Assembly (NCBI RefSeq): GCF_923079645.1
Contig: NZ_CAKLPY010000001.1
Coordinates: 186,001-250,000 of the forward strand
Reading direction: 5' to 3'
Source of the DNA: Emticicia aquatica
GTDB taxonomy: Bacteria > Bacteroidota > Bacteroidia > Cytophagales > Spirosomataceae
Length of the DNA: 64,000 nt
Shown here: piece after piece, positions 25,149 to 34,523 of the stretch
How positions within the stretch are numbered: the first letter of the stretch is position 1
Layout of the letters: every line of letters begins with the position of its first letter
Position numbers and translations under genes: made by a program
Notes under the pieces: model-generated
What the model was told of the DNA's origin: nothing
Database searches by the model: none
Seen by the model: the letters and a program-made list of their open reading frames with translations, nothing else

Positions 25149-26591
25149 ATGACATCAACCCTTGCCTTAACAATTTTAGTAATTTACTTTTTAGTGCTGA
25201 TTGCCATTTCGTTTTACACAGCCAAAGGGGCTGATACTAATACTTTTTTTACGGCCAATCGCCAATCGCCTTGGTATTTAGTGGCTTTCGGTATGATTGG
25301 AACATCAATTTCGGGCGTTACGTTCGTTTCTGTGCCAGGTGCAGTCGGCAAAATTCAATTTTCTTATTTTCAAGTGGTGCTCGGATACGCCGTTGGCTAC
25401 TGGGTTATTGCTACCATTTTGATGCCATTGTATTATCGTTTAAACTTAATTTCGATTTATGGTTATTTAGAAAAACGTTTTGGTTTTTGGTCTTATAAAA
25501 CTGGCTCGGCTTTTTTCTTGCTTTCTCGTACAATTGGTTCAGCCGTAAGAATGTATGTAGCCGTTCAAGTATTACAATTGGCTATTTTTGACTCACTAGG
25601 CGTGCCTTTTGAAATAACTGTTTTTATTGCAATGGGTTTGATTTTTGTCTATACTTTCAAAGGTGGTGTTAAAACGATTATTATTACAGATACGCTACAA
25701 ACATTTTTTTTATTAACGGCTCTCGTTTTAACTATATACTTGATTAGTAAACAATTAGGTCTTGGTGCGGGCGATTTGTTTACAACCGTTCGAGATAGCC
25801 AATATTCAAAAATATTCGTTTGGGACTGGGCAAATAAACATCATTTCGTGAAAGATTTCTTGTCTGGAGCATTTATTGCAATCGTTATGACGGGTCTTGA
25901 CCAAGATTTGATGCAAAAAAACCTGACTTGCAAAAGTATCGGCGAAGCTCAAAAAAATATGTTTTGGTTTTATGTTGTTCTGGTTTTTGTCAATTTGCTT
26001 TTTCTGAGTTTAGGTGTGCTTTTGTATATTTATTCAGAAAAAATGGGTTTGCCAATTCCAGCAAAAACCGATGACTTGTACCCATCATTGGCTCTCGGAA
26101 ATCAGTTTGGAACATTGGCTGCGGTAACGTTTTTGCTTGGAATTACAGCTGCTACTTACGCTAGTTCAGATTCGGCATTGACTGCTCTTACAACATCTTT
26201 TTGTGTTGATTTTTTGAATATCGAAAACTACGAAGAAACCAAAAGACAACGCCTGAAACACTATGTTCATATTGGGTTTACGGTCGTATTTATTGTCGTA
26301 ATCATTATTTTTAGGGCATTAAATAGTCAAGAAGTCATTTCAGCGGTATTTAGTATTGCAGGATATACTTATGGGCCATTGCTTGGACTTTTCGCTTTTG
26401 GCCTTTATTTGAAACGGCCGTTAGTAGATAAATTTGTGCCTTTTGTATGTGTTGCATCGCCTTTTCTTACTTATGCAATTGAAGAATTTACGAAAGCTAA
26501 TCTCGATTTTGAATTTGGTTTCTCGAAATTAATGCTCAATGGTTTTATTACTTTTGTAGGTCTTTGGATGCTATCAAAGAAAGCAGCGTAA
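25149..26591 (+). CDS. Sodium:solute symporter (SSS family)
   Basis: The 480-residue protein has about 13 predicted transmembrane helices and typical SSS features: an N-terminal helix followed by KGADTNTFFTANRQSPW, a GMIGTSISGVTFVSVPG segment in helix 2, the TFKGGVKTIIITDTLQTF region and the ASSDSALTALTTSF helix 8 segment that provides sodium ligands. It imports a small solute such as a sugar, amino acid, vitamin or organic acid with sodium. No adjacent catabolic gene indicates which one. It is monocistronic with a strong terminator. Confidence 0.9.
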   Translation: MTSTLALTILVIYFLVLIAISFYTAKGADTNTFFTANRQSPWYLVAFGMIGTSISGVTFVSVPGAVGKIQFSYFQVVLGYAVGYWVIATILMPLYYRLNLISIYGYLEKRFGFWSYKTGSAFFLLSRTIGSAVRMYVAVQVLQLAIFDSLGVPFEITVFIAMGLIFVYTFKGGVKTIIITDTLQTFFLLTALVLTIYLISKQLGLGAGDLFTTVRDSQYSKIFVWDWANKHHFVKDFLSGAFIAIVMTGLDQDLMQKNLTCKSIGEAQKNMFWFYVVLVFVNLLFLSLGVLLYIYSEKMGLPIPAKTDDLYPSLALGNQFGTLAAVTFLLGITAATYASSDSALTALTTSFCVDFLNIENYEETKRQRLKHYVHIGFTVVFIVVIIIFRALNSQEVISAVFSIAGYTYGPLLGLFAFGLYLKRPLVDKFVPFVCVASPFLTYAIEEFTKANLDFEFGFSKLMLNGFITFVGLWMLSKKAA

Positions 26592-26609
26592 TAGTTAATA
26601 AATCATAGA

Positions 26610-26645
26610 AGAAGCCTGTTTTTGCACTAAAACAGGCTTCTTTTG
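26610..26645. terminator. Bidirectional terminator between symporter and M1 peptidase genes
   Basis: AAGAAGCCTGTTTT and AAAACAGGCTTCTT pair around a short loop (26610-26643), followed by T-rich sequence, between convergent stop codons. Confidence 0.85.
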
Positions 26646-26649
26646 TTTT

Positions 26650-28536
26650 TTATCCCAACCAAACCATTAAATTTTGTAACCAAAACATAAACTTTAGGGC
26701 ATATTTTGTAAAGACTAATGATGACGGCTCAATGGTTTGACTATTGTTATTGAGGTTTAAATCGAGTAAAATTTTATTATTAGGGTCAATAATTACTGAA
26801 TGAATAGGCTTCTCAAATTCGTAGGTTTTTGCCTTATTCTTGCCATTCCAATTGATTAATTTTTCTTTCCCATCGGAAAATTTTATTAATATCTCAGTTG
26901 GTAAAATCATTTCTCCCAATCTTTCAATTTTGCAGTTATTGCCTTTAATTTCGGTCACAGCATAATCGCAATCTGGAGCTTTGTAAAGCGTTTGCTCAAA
27001 ATACCAATTTAGGTTTGTTCCATATTTATTATTGGTGCGTTTTGGAGCGATTTCATTCACAATAGTAATAAAATCTGTAACCGCAGGATGCTTAAAACGC
27101 CAACGAATAAAATAAGTTTGCATTATTTCGTCCATAATATCTCTTCCGAGAAGGTTTTCCAAAGTTTTTAGCATTATGGCAGTTTTTGTGTAAGTCAACA
27201 CACTATAAGCACCTTTTGGATATTTCCACGATTCACGAAAAATCTCTGAAATTTTTATATTATCCATGCCAACGTACGATGCTCTCGAAGACTCAATATC
27301 ATTCATTTTATAGCCAAAAATGTTCATAATTGAGCCTTTTCCGTAGCTTTCGTCCATAATTCTGCCTTCATAATATTGGTTAAATCCTTCATCAAGAAAC
27401 GATTCTTCAAACTCATTTGAAGCCAACATTCCTTGAAAATATTGATGCCCAAATTCATGAATCGTAACAACTTCAGGAAGCCTTAAGCCCGTTGGAATTC
27501 CCCAAAAAGTTTCTCCGCAAGTGATAAAGGTCGGATATTCCATTCCTGACGAACCTGCTCCTGCCAAAGGCGGGTCAACCAAAGTCAGAACCGAATGTGG
27601 ATATTTTCCTAAATGTTTCTGAAAATATTCTAATGCAACAATGGCCGACTGAAAATAACGTTCGGTAGAACTACTGTGTTCGGGCTGCATAACTGCCTTG
27701 ATTTTGACATGTTTCCACTGACGTTCGGTTACAATAAATTTAGGCGAAACCGTCCATGCAAAATCATGCACATCTTCGGCTTTATAACTGATGGTTTTGG
27801 TATTATCTTGATTGATTTTTTCATTTTGAAAAACACCAGTTGCGGCCAAAATAAAGTTTTTTGGAATGGTCATATCAATTTTATAATTACCAAAATCGGC
27901 ATAAAACTCGCTATGAGCGTGAAACTGATGACAATTCCACTGACCTTGTTGGGCATAACGCATACCCGTCGATTCATAAACTCCGATTTTTGGAAACCAT
28001 TGTCCAACCAAATGATAATCGCCTGCAAAACCTGTTCGGGCAAATATCTTGGGTAATTTTGCCTTGAAATTAATATCAAGCGTAATCGTTTCGTTAGGTT
28101 TGAGCGGTTTACTCAAAGCAACACTAATGACGGTTTGGTCTTTTTCATTCAAATCATCGGGTTGGATAAATGTTATTTTTTTTGACAGATTTTCACCGCC
28201 ACGTAAACGCATTGAAAGGATATTGATTGAACCAAAATTTTCTTTGGCGGTTTTATCCATTTTATCCCCTCGCAAACGCCCACTCGATTCCTTCATAAAT
28301 GTCGAATTATTGTCCTTGAAGGCATTCAGATACAAATGAAATTGCAACTCAGAAATATTATCAGGCGAAGTGTTTTTCCAAACGAGGGTTTCTTTTCCTT
28401 CGAGCGTATGTTTGACTGCATCAAGCTTCACTGAAATATCATAATTAGCTATGTGGTTGCTCAAAGGCAGCTTTTGAGCCTTACTTACGAGCAGAAAAAG
28501 CGTTGAAATTGTTAAAAAAAAATATTTTTTCATCAT
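26650..28536 (-). CDS. Secreted M1 family metallopeptidase
   Basis: From the ATG at 28536 the protein has about 628 residues with an N-terminal signal peptide (MMKKYFFLTISTLFLL then SKAQ). The catalytic domain has the zinc motif HEFGH with the third ligand glutamate in LDEGFNQYYE, and the substrate-binding motif reads GMEYP instead of the classical GAMEN. M1 enzymes are aminopeptidases. The GMEY variant is common in secreted Bacteroidota M1 peptidases and may shift specificity. A GTG at 28548 is the only earlier start. Two hydrophobic stretches near the end (ALKFMFWLQNLMVWLG) are unusual and could be a membrane anchor. Confidence 0.85.
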   Translation of the reverse strand: MMKKYFFLTISTLFLLVSKAQKLPLSNHIANYDISVKLDAVKHTLEGKETLVWKNTSPDNISELQFHLYLNAFKDNNSTFMKESSGRLRGDKMDKTAKENFGSINILSMRLRGGENLSKKITFIQPDDLNEKDQTVISVALSKPLKPNETITLDINFKAKLPKIFARTGFAGDYHLVGQWFPKIGVYESTGMRYAQQGQWNCHQFHAHSEFYADFGNYKIDMTIPKNFILAATGVFQNEKINQDNTKTISYKAEDVHDFAWTVSPKFIVTERQWKHVKIKAVMQPEHSSSTERYFQSAIVALEYFQKHLGKYPHSVLTLVDPPLAGAGSSGMEYPTFITCGETFWGIPTGLRLPEVVTIHEFGHQYFQGMLASNEFEESFLDEGFNQYYEGRIMDESYGKGSIMNIFGYKMNDIESSRASYVGMDNIKISEIFRESWKYPKGAYSVLTYTKTAIMLKTLENLLGRDIMDEIMQTYFIRWRFKHPAVTDFITIVNEIAPKRTNNKYGTNLNWYFEQTLYKAPDCDYAVTEIKGNNCKIERLGEMILPTEILIKFSDGKEKLINWNGKNKAKTYEFEKPIHSVIIDPNNKILLDLNLNNNSQTIEPSSLVFTKYALKFMFWLQNLMVWLG

Positions 28537-28668
28537 ATTTTTAAACACAAAAAATGTCAGTTTGTAATTGGCATAAATAGTTGATAGACCTCATTTATTT
28601 TTTGCAATTTATGAATAAATGTTAGTTTTTGAGTAAAATTTCGGACTTTTACAGAAAAATCATTTTCT

Positions 28669-29292
28669 ATGTTTTTGCACAAAACCAACTTCGTGATGCG
28701 AACTTTGTATCCAAATTTTGTTTGGAGAAAATCGCCGCATGAAAAGAAGATTTATCTCACTTTTGACGATGGCCCAATTCCAGAAATTACTGAATTTGTG
28801 CTTGAAACATTAGCAAAATATGAAGCAAAAGCCACTTTTTTTTGCATTGGTGACAATATAAGTAAACATCCTGCTATTTTTCAAAAGTTGATTGATGAAG
28901 GGCATTCTATCGGAAATCATACATTTAATCATTTGAAAGGCTGGGCAAACGAAGATGAAGTTTATCTCAAAAATGTTGCTAAATGTGCTGATGAAATATT
29001 AAGGAGGAACCATAAAACGCAACTTTTTCGACCACCTTACGGCCGAATCAAACGAAGTCAAGCTCAAATTTTGCGGCCTAATTATGACATAATTATGTGG
29101 GATGTCTTAAGTGGGGATTTCTCGCAAAATCTTTCGCCAGAACGAGTTTTAAAGAAAACAATACAATATACAGAAGCGGGTTCAATTGTACTTTTCCATG
29201 ACAGTATTAAGGCAAATACAAATATGTCTTATGCTTTACCGAGATTTTTAGAGCATTTTTTGGCTGAAGGATTTCAGTTTTCTAAACTATAA
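28669..29292 (+). CDS. Polysaccharide deacetylase family protein (NodB domain)
   Basis: The 207-residue protein is a single NodB homology domain (carbohydrate esterase 4): LTFDDGP (motif 1, catalytic base and metal aspartate), GNHTFNH (metal histidines), RPPYG, a WDVLSGDF segment and FHDS. Such enzymes remove N- or O-acetyl groups from sugars, usually of peptidoglycan or chitin-like polymers. No signal peptide is obvious, so a cytoplasmic or membrane-associated substrate is possible. Its stop lies 4 bases before a glycosyltransferase gene, so the two are co-transcribed. Confidence 0.9.
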   Translation: MFLHKTNFVMRTLYPNFVWRKSPHEKKIYLTFDDGPIPEITEFVLETLAKYEAKATFFCIGDNISKHPAIFQKLIDEGHSIGNHTFNHLKGWANEDEVYLKNVAKCADEILRRNHKTQLFRPPYGRIKRSQAQILRPNYDIIMWDVLSGDFSQNLSPERVLKKTIQYTEAGSIVLFHDSIKANTNMSYALPRFLEHFLAEGFQFSKL

Positions 29293-29296
29293 AAAT

Positions 29297-30274
29297 ATGT
29301 TTTATCCAAGCGTAAGTATTTTGATTGCGGCTCGAAATGAAGAGAACAATATCTTTGATTTACTTCGATCTTTAAACCAATTGACTTATCCGAAAGATAA
29401 ACTGCAAATTTTGATTGGGAATGATGCTTCGAGCGATAAAACTGCTGCGATTATTCAAGATTTTGTTGTCGAAAATCCATATATTCAACTCATAAATATT
29501 GAAGAAAAAGTTGCTGAATTACAAGGAAAATCTAATGTTTTGGCTCAATTGGCTCATCTTGCAAAAGGTGAATATTTCTTTTTTACTGATGCTGATATTG
29601 AAGTTCCCAAACGATGGATTGAAGAAATGTTGGATGCAACAAAAGATGCAGGCGTTGTGGTTGGAATTACGCTTGTCAAAAACAAAAATTGGTTTGAGGC
29701 TTGCCAAGCTATCGAGTGGTTTTTTGCCTTATATTTAATGAAAAGAATGACTGAATTTAAGATTCCTTCGACGGGGATGGGAAATAATATGATGGTTTTG
29801 GCAGAAGCGTATCGTGCAACGGGTGGTTATGAGAAGATAGGTTTTTCGATTGTAGAAGATTATGCTTTATATAAAGCTGTAATTGATTGTAAATATGGTT
29901 TTTATCAAGTTTTCAAACCTTCGGTGATGACAGTTACAAAGCCGCCAGAAAATTATTTTGAACAACGCAAACGTTGGGTGTCGGGCGGCATTTCAACGAG
30001 GTCAATTCTGATAATTCCAGCTCTGATTCAAGGTTTTTTATTACCTATTTTGTTGATTATCAGCTTTTATTCTTGGAAAATACCTCTTTCTATTTTCATG
30101 ATTAATCTGATAGCAAATCTTTTTTTAGGTAATCAAATTTTTAAAGTTTTAGAGCAAAAAAGCTTGTTAAAATACATTCCAGCATATACACTTTATATGT
30201 ATGTTTTTTGGTTTTTGCAGTTAATTGCGTATATTTTACCAACAAAATTAGTTTGGAAAGGCAGATATTATTGA
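29297..30274 (+). CDS. Family 2 glycosyltransferase with C-terminal membrane helices
   Basis: A 325-residue GT-A glycosyltransferase: SVSILIAARNEENNI (nucleotide-sugar binding start), a GNDASSDKT motif, a DADIEVP divalent-metal motif (about 101-107), a VEDYAL catalytic acid segment and an EQRKRWVSGG motif of QxxRW type found in processive enzymes. Two or three helices at about 235-320 anchor it in the membrane. Acting with the adjacent NodB-type deacetylase, it may build a membrane-associated glycan or modified glycolipid. The NodB/NodC-like pairing is suggestive, but the substrate is unknown. Confidence 0.88.
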   Translation: MFYPSVSILIAARNEENNIFDLLRSLNQLTYPKDKLQILIGNDASSDKTAAIIQDFVVENPYIQLINIEEKVAELQGKSNVLAQLAHLAKGEYFFFTDADIEVPKRWIEEMLDATKDAGVVVGITLVKNKNWFEACQAIEWFFALYLMKRMTEFKIPSTGMGNNMMVLAEAYRATGGYEKIGFSIVEDYALYKAVIDCKYGFYQVFKPSVMTVTKPPENYFEQRKRWVSGGISTRSILIIPALIQGFLLPILLIISFYSWKIPLSIFMINLIANLFLGNQIFKVLEQKSLLKYIPAYTLYMYVFWFLQLIAYILPTKLVWKGRYY

Positions 30275-30276
30275 GT

Positions 30277-31359
30277 TTAAACGTATTTTTTCCACTTAAA
30301 ATAAACCCAAAAAACAATGCCAATAATTACCATGCTTCCGAGTGTATAGAAGTAGCCATGAGGGTTGCGAAGCTCGGGCATATTTTCAAAGTTCATACCA
30401 TAAACTCCTGCAATAAAAGTCAAAGGCATAAAAATAGCTGTAAAAACGGTCAATGTTTTCATCACCGAATTCATTTTATTGCTCAAACTGGTTAAATAAA
30501 TATTCTGTATATTTTCAATCATTTCACGGTAAGATTCAATGGTTTCGAGTGTTTGTAAAACATGGTCGTAAACATCTCGCAAATAGATATTTGTACTCGG
30601 TTGAATCAATTGTGAATCTTCTCTGGTGAGAGCTCCAAAAATATCACGCAGTGGTAAAATTGCTTTACGAATTTGCATTAAACTACGTCGCAATTCATAC
30701 AATAAAGTTTGATCATTTGGGTGTGGGTTTTCGATGATTTTTATTTCTAATTCTTCAAGCTTTTCACTAAATTTTTCAATTACAACGTAATAATTATCAA
30801 TAACTAAATCGCATAGCGAATAAAATAAATAGTCAGCTTTGCCTTTGCGAGTTTTACCGACCGATGCCTTTAAACGTTCAAATATTGCTCCAAAAACATC
30901 AGATTTATGTACTTCTTGGAAAGAAATAACATAGTTTTTCCCTAAAACCAAGCCTACGTGCTCGGATTCTATTTCGTTAATTAACTCATTATATTGAAGC
31001 ATTTTCATTATCACAAAAATATTATGTTCGCCAAAATGCTCGAGTTTAGGCTTTTGTTCGGTATTCAATACATCTTCAAGTAAAAGCGGATGAAGATGGT
31101 AATGTTTCCCAATGGACTCAATAATTGAAACTTCATGTACGCCATCAACATCTAACCAATTTGTATGGTTTTCGTTAAAATCTGGGTGGCATTCGCTCAT
31201 CACTCGCACTATTTTTTGCTGATACATTTCTTCGTTAAATTCAACCAATTTTACGACCGTATCAATAGGTACTTCTTTCCCAACGTACGCAAGTGTTCCT
31301 GGAGAAGTAAATGCTTTTTTTTGAACGTATTTTTTTACTTTTCGATGATGTTTCGGCAT
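30277..31359 (-). CDS. corA: Magnesium/cobalt transporter CorA
   Basis: The 360-residue protein has the CorA layout: a large N-terminal cytoplasmic domain, a long helix (about 180-300) and two C-terminal transmembrane helices. The signature GMNFENMP ends the first helix, and a YFYTLGS segment follows. It forms pentameric channels that take up magnesium (also cobalt or nickel). It is 4 bases downstream of the helicase gene on the same strand, so these two are co-transcribed, although functionally unrelated. It is convergent with the glycosyltransferase gene. Confidence 0.95.
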   Translation of the reverse strand: MPKHHRKVKKYVQKKAFTSPGTLAYVGKEVPIDTVVKLVEFNEEMYQQKIVRVMSECHPDFNENHTNWLDVDGVHEVSIIESIGKHYHLHPLLLEDVLNTEQKPKLEHFGEHNIFVIMKMLQYNELINEIESEHVGLVLGKNYVISFQEVHKSDVFGAIFERLKASVGKTRKGKADYLFYSLCDLVIDNYYVVIEKFSEKLEELEIKIIENPHPNDQTLLYELRRSLMQIRKAILPLRDIFGALTREDSQLIQPSTNIYLRDVYDHVLQTLETIESYREMIENIQNIYLTSLSNKMNSVMKTLTVFTAIFMPLTFIAGVYGMNFENMPELRNPHGYFYTLGSMVIIGIVFWVYFKWKKYV

Positions 31360-31363
31360 GGTT

Positions 31364-32794
31364 TTAATCTTTGTTTTCCAAAAATTGTTTGTTGAAATTT
31401 AGTAAAAAAACTTCTTTTACCCCACGAGTAATTGCTGTATAAAGCCATCGGATAAAATCACTATCTATCTGAGCATCAGGTAAATATCCTTGGTCAACAA
31501 ATACAGCATCCCATTGACCACCTTGCGATTTATGACAAGTGAGGGCATAAGCAAATTTTACTTGAAGGGCATTTAGGTAGCTATCTTTTCGGAGCAAATC
31601 TTGGCGTTCTTTTTTGGATTTTACCCAAAAATAATCTTTCACAACGCTTTCGTAAAGCAGCTTGTTTTCTTCGCTCGAAAGGGTAGGAGCGTTAGAATAA
31701 AGTGTATTTAAAATGATTTTTGTGTCGAATTCGGGTTCGTCTGGATAATCGACTAATTTTAGTGTTACGTTGGCAAAACGAAGTCCGTGCATTTCTTCTT
31801 CTCGACGAATTTTGATGACTTCCACAAAATCGCCATTGGCAATAAAACCTGCTTTCGATTCTTCACCTAAAACCGTATAATTGTTTCGAACAACCATCAG
31901 CATATCACCTGAATCAAGCTCATTTTCGGAGTAATTAATGGCAGTACGAATGAAACGATTGTACTGTACCGCATTTTTATTGGAGCGAGTAATGATTGTC
32001 GTATTTTCACGGCCGTATTTATCGTAAGCATACCGAATCCCGTCTTCAAGTCTATCGCCAGTCATGCGATAAAAATCTTTGTATTTACTCGTAACTAATT
32101 GAATATTAGGTTCTTCTTCGGTTAACTGCTTTCTTAAATCGGTTGCATTTGTCAAAATACCAGAGCCTTCTCCTTGTCGCATTACTTCAGTTAGCACGTG
32201 TTCAGTAATGGTGGCGTGGTATCTATTTTGTAAATGTTCGGCACTGAGGGCTGGACTCACAATCATGCCAACTGGCGGAAGTTGGGCTTCGTCGCCTATC
32301 AAAATGAGTTTGTTAGTTTCTTGTTCAAATACAAAATCTAGTAAATCATGAAGTAAACTATTGGTGCCAAATTCACGTTCGTCCGAAATCATCGAGGCTT
32401 CATCAACAATATAAACCGTGCCTTCTTGGGTATTTTTCATGCGTTCAAAAACCAATGCACCTGTATAAGCATTTTCAACTTGACGATAGATTTTTTTGTG
32501 AATCGTCAATGCCATTCGTTTTGAATAGCCCGACATCACTTTTGCCGCCCGACCAGTCGGGGCGAGTAGCACAGCTTTGTAGCCAAATTCTTTTAAAACT
32601 TTTATCAGCGTGCTTACAAAGGTAGTTTTTCCTGTTCCTGCGTATCCTTTCAATATAAATGTATCTCGAAACCGCTCTTCATCAAGAATGAAATCGTCCA
32701 TCAACGTAAAAAGTTTTGCTTGCCCGAAAGTTGGCGTAAACGGAAACTTTTTAAGGAATCGCTCTGAAGGTTTTATATTTTCGTCTAATGCCAT
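31364..32794 (-). CDS. RecD-like ATP-dependent DNA helicase
   Basis: A superfamily 1 helicase of about 476 residues from the ATG at 32794. It has Walker A (GYAGTGKTT), LAPTGRAAKVM, the VDEASMIS Walker B, GDEAQLPP (motif III), and a C-terminal UvrD-like CHKSQGGQWD and AITRGVKE region. It resembles the small RecD2-like helicases without an N-terminal extension. It may act in recombination or repair. Another in-frame ATG at 32857 is possible, but the bases between resemble the intergenic GATGCTCGATGC-type spacer, so I prefer the later one. corA follows after 4 bases. Confidence 0.88.
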   Translation of the reverse strand: MALDENIKPSERFLKKFPFTPTFGQAKLFTLMDDFILDEERFRDTFILKGYAGTGKTTFVSTLIKVLKEFGYKAVLLAPTGRAAKVMSGYSKRMALTIHKKIYRQVENAYTGALVFERMKNTQEGTVYIVDEASMISDEREFGTNSLLHDLLDFVFEQETNKLILIGDEAQLPPVGMIVSPALSAEHLQNRYHATITEHVLTEVMRQGEGSGILTNATDLRKQLTEEEPNIQLVTSKYKDFYRMTGDRLEDGIRYAYDKYGRENTTIITRSNKNAVQYNRFIRTAINYSENELDSGDMLMVVRNNYTVLGEESKAGFIANGDFVEVIKIRREEEMHGLRFANVTLKLVDYPDEPEFDTKIILNTLYSNAPTLSSEENKLLYESVVKDYFWVKSKKERQDLLRKDSYLNALQVKFAYALTCHKSQGGQWDAVFVDQGYLPDAQIDSDFIRWLYTAITRGVKEVFLLNFNKQFLENKD

Positions 32795-33008
32795 TTTTTG
32801 AAAGATTTGAGATGCTCGATGCAAGATTTTGGTGGAAGAAAAGCTTTGAGAAAGCATTTTCTAGTGATTTGTACTTATACATTTAGAAGGTAAATCTTTA
32901 ATCTATCATTCTAAATTAGGGTTTTTCAATCTTGAATCTGAGTGCAAAATAAACCTTTAAATTTTAAAAACATTCACACAATCGTTAAATCACTCGTTTT
33001 CGATTCAT

Positions 33009-33016
33009 TATCTTTG
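33009..33016 (+). promoter_or_regulatory. -7 element of the NUDIX gene
   Basis: TATCTTTG matches TAnnTTTG exactly, 28 bases before the ATG. I see no TTG at the expected -33 distance. Confidence 0.35.
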
Positions 33017-33044
33017 CAAACTATTTTTAATTATTCCCAATAAA

Positions 33045-33521
33045 ATGTCCCAAAATAATGTTCAAATAAATGCTCAGCAATTTTATGGTAATCGGATTAG
33101 GGTGCGAGCGTGTGGCATTTGTATTGAAAATAATCGTATTTTGATGATTGCCCACCGAGCTATTTTAGGGAAAAATAGTTTTTGGAGTCCACCTGGAGGT
33201 GGTGTTGAAATAGGAGAAACTGTGGAAGAAGCCCTCAAAAGAGAGTTTTTGGAAGAAACAGGTTTGGAAATTGAAGTTGGCAAATTATTGTTAATGAATG
33301 AATTTGTGGCATTGCCATTGCATGGAGTCGAACTTTTTTTTGCAGTAAAAATAGTAGCAGGAAAGCTAATTTTAGGGCAGGACCCAGAAATGAATTTGGA
33401 TGAACAATTGATTCAAAAAGTTGATTGGTTGTCATTTGATGAAATAAAAAGCTTAAATTTGAGCGAAAAACACCAGTTTTGGCAAAAAATTAGTGATTTT
33501 TCAGGTTTAGAGAGCCTTTAG
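33045..33521 (+). CDS. NUDIX hydrolase
   Basis: A 158-residue protein with a single Nudix box, running from GGGVEIGETVEEALKREF to LEETGLEI. It has the conserved glycine, the REFLEE glutamates that bind magnesium, and the E-E-T-G end. Nudix enzymes hydrolyse nucleoside diphosphates linked to another group, such as oxidised dNTPs or ADP-ribose. Lack of a known subfamily motif leaves the substrate open. It is a single gene with a -7 element upstream and is followed by the DUF3822 gene after about 90 bases. Confidence 0.9.
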   Translation: MSQNNVQINAQQFYGNRIRVRACGICIENNRILMIAHRAILGKNSFWSPPGGGVEIGETVEEALKREFLEETGLEIEVGKLLLMNEFVALPLHGVELFFAVKIVAGKLILGQDPEMNLDEQLIQKVDWLSFDEIKSLNLSEKHQFWQKISDFSGLESL

Positions 33522-33614
33522 GTATTAATAATTAGCTTTTTATTATTTACCTTGTACAATTAAACGTAGTTTATGAATCCCAAAGCTTTTAGCTAATAAA
33601 TAAAATTTTATAGA

Positions 33615-34493
33615 TTGGAGAACTCAGTTTCAAATATATCACCAAGTTTCGAGATAAAAGACGACCGCTTTGATACTAATCAGATTGCTGACTGCCATCT
33701 ATTAATCGAAGTAAGCCGTGACCGCTTTCGCTTTACCGTTCACAATACTTTGCATGATGTAATTATGTGGTTGGAAGATTACCATATTTTTTCTTTAATC
33801 AACGAAAATCAATTACTCAAGACGCTCAAAACGATTTATCAACAACACCCATTTTTAGCGGCAAATTATTGGAAAACAATTCGATTATCGGTCAATGCCA
33901 ATCATTTTACTTTGATTCCTGACGAATATTATGAAGCCAACGAAGCCACCAAATATCTTAATTTTGCGGCTGGTAAATATGTGTCCGAGCGAGAACAAAT
34001 CTTCGATTTTAAACATAGTAGATTTGGCGTTGTTTGTATTTTTGGAATAGAAAAAGATACGATTGCGTGGTTTAAAGAAATGTATCCAGCTAGAAAAATA
34101 GAACCTGTACCTGTGCTTGGTTCGCTCATTGAAGGCATTGTTCAGGATAGAAATAACAACGGGCTACATCTTTATTTTGAAGATTATTACATCACAATTA
34201 TCTATTTTAAAGATGCAAAACTGCATTTTTGTAATCGTTTTCAGTTTCGTACTTCGCAAGACATGGTTTATCATGTACTTTTTGTGATGAATGAACTGGG
34301 CTTACAAACAGATATGCCAGTGTTTTTTTATGGCGAAATTACGTCATTTTCAGAAAGATACGTTCAACTGAGTCAGTCGCTGACGAATATAAAATTTGCA
34401 CTAAATCCGACAAAATTACGTTTTAGTCAATATTTTGATGATTTACCTGAGCATCGCTATTATACGTTGTTTAGTTCTTATTATTTGTACTAA
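33615..34493 (+). CDS. DUF3822 family protein
   Basis: The 292-residue protein matches my recollection of the DUF3822 family, an actin-like-fold protein of unknown function found in Bacteroidota near coaD. Features include the SPSFEIKDDRFD start, a central VLGSLIEGI segment and a YFEDYYITIIYF strand. It is soluble, with no signal peptide. The only possible start in this frame is a TTG at 33615; no ATG occurs in the first 50 residues, so TTG is taken. coaD follows 30 bases later. In many relatives rsmD, a 16S rRNA methyltransferase gene, lies between them; it is absent here. Confidence 0.75.
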   Translation: MENSVSNISPSFEIKDDRFDTNQIADCHLLIEVSRDRFRFTVHNTLHDVIMWLEDYHIFSLINENQLLKTLKTIYQQHPFLAANYWKTIRLSVNANHFTLIPDEYYEANEATKYLNFAAGKYVSEREQIFDFKHSRFGVVCIFGIEKDTIAWFKEMYPARKIEPVPVLGSLIEGIVQDRNNNGLHLYFEDYYITIIYFKDAKLHFCNRFQFRTSQDMVYHVLFVMNELGLQTDMPVFFYGEITSFSERYVQLSQSLTNIKFALNPTKLRFSQYFDDLPEHRYYTLFSSYYLY

Positions 34494-34523
34494 TTAGTCG
34501 ATTTGGACTTAGCTAAAAACATA

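Noticed and set aside
27676..28056. 126-codon open frame antisense to the M1 peptidase gene
   Set aside because: Shadow of the peptidase coding region; no start context or motif.
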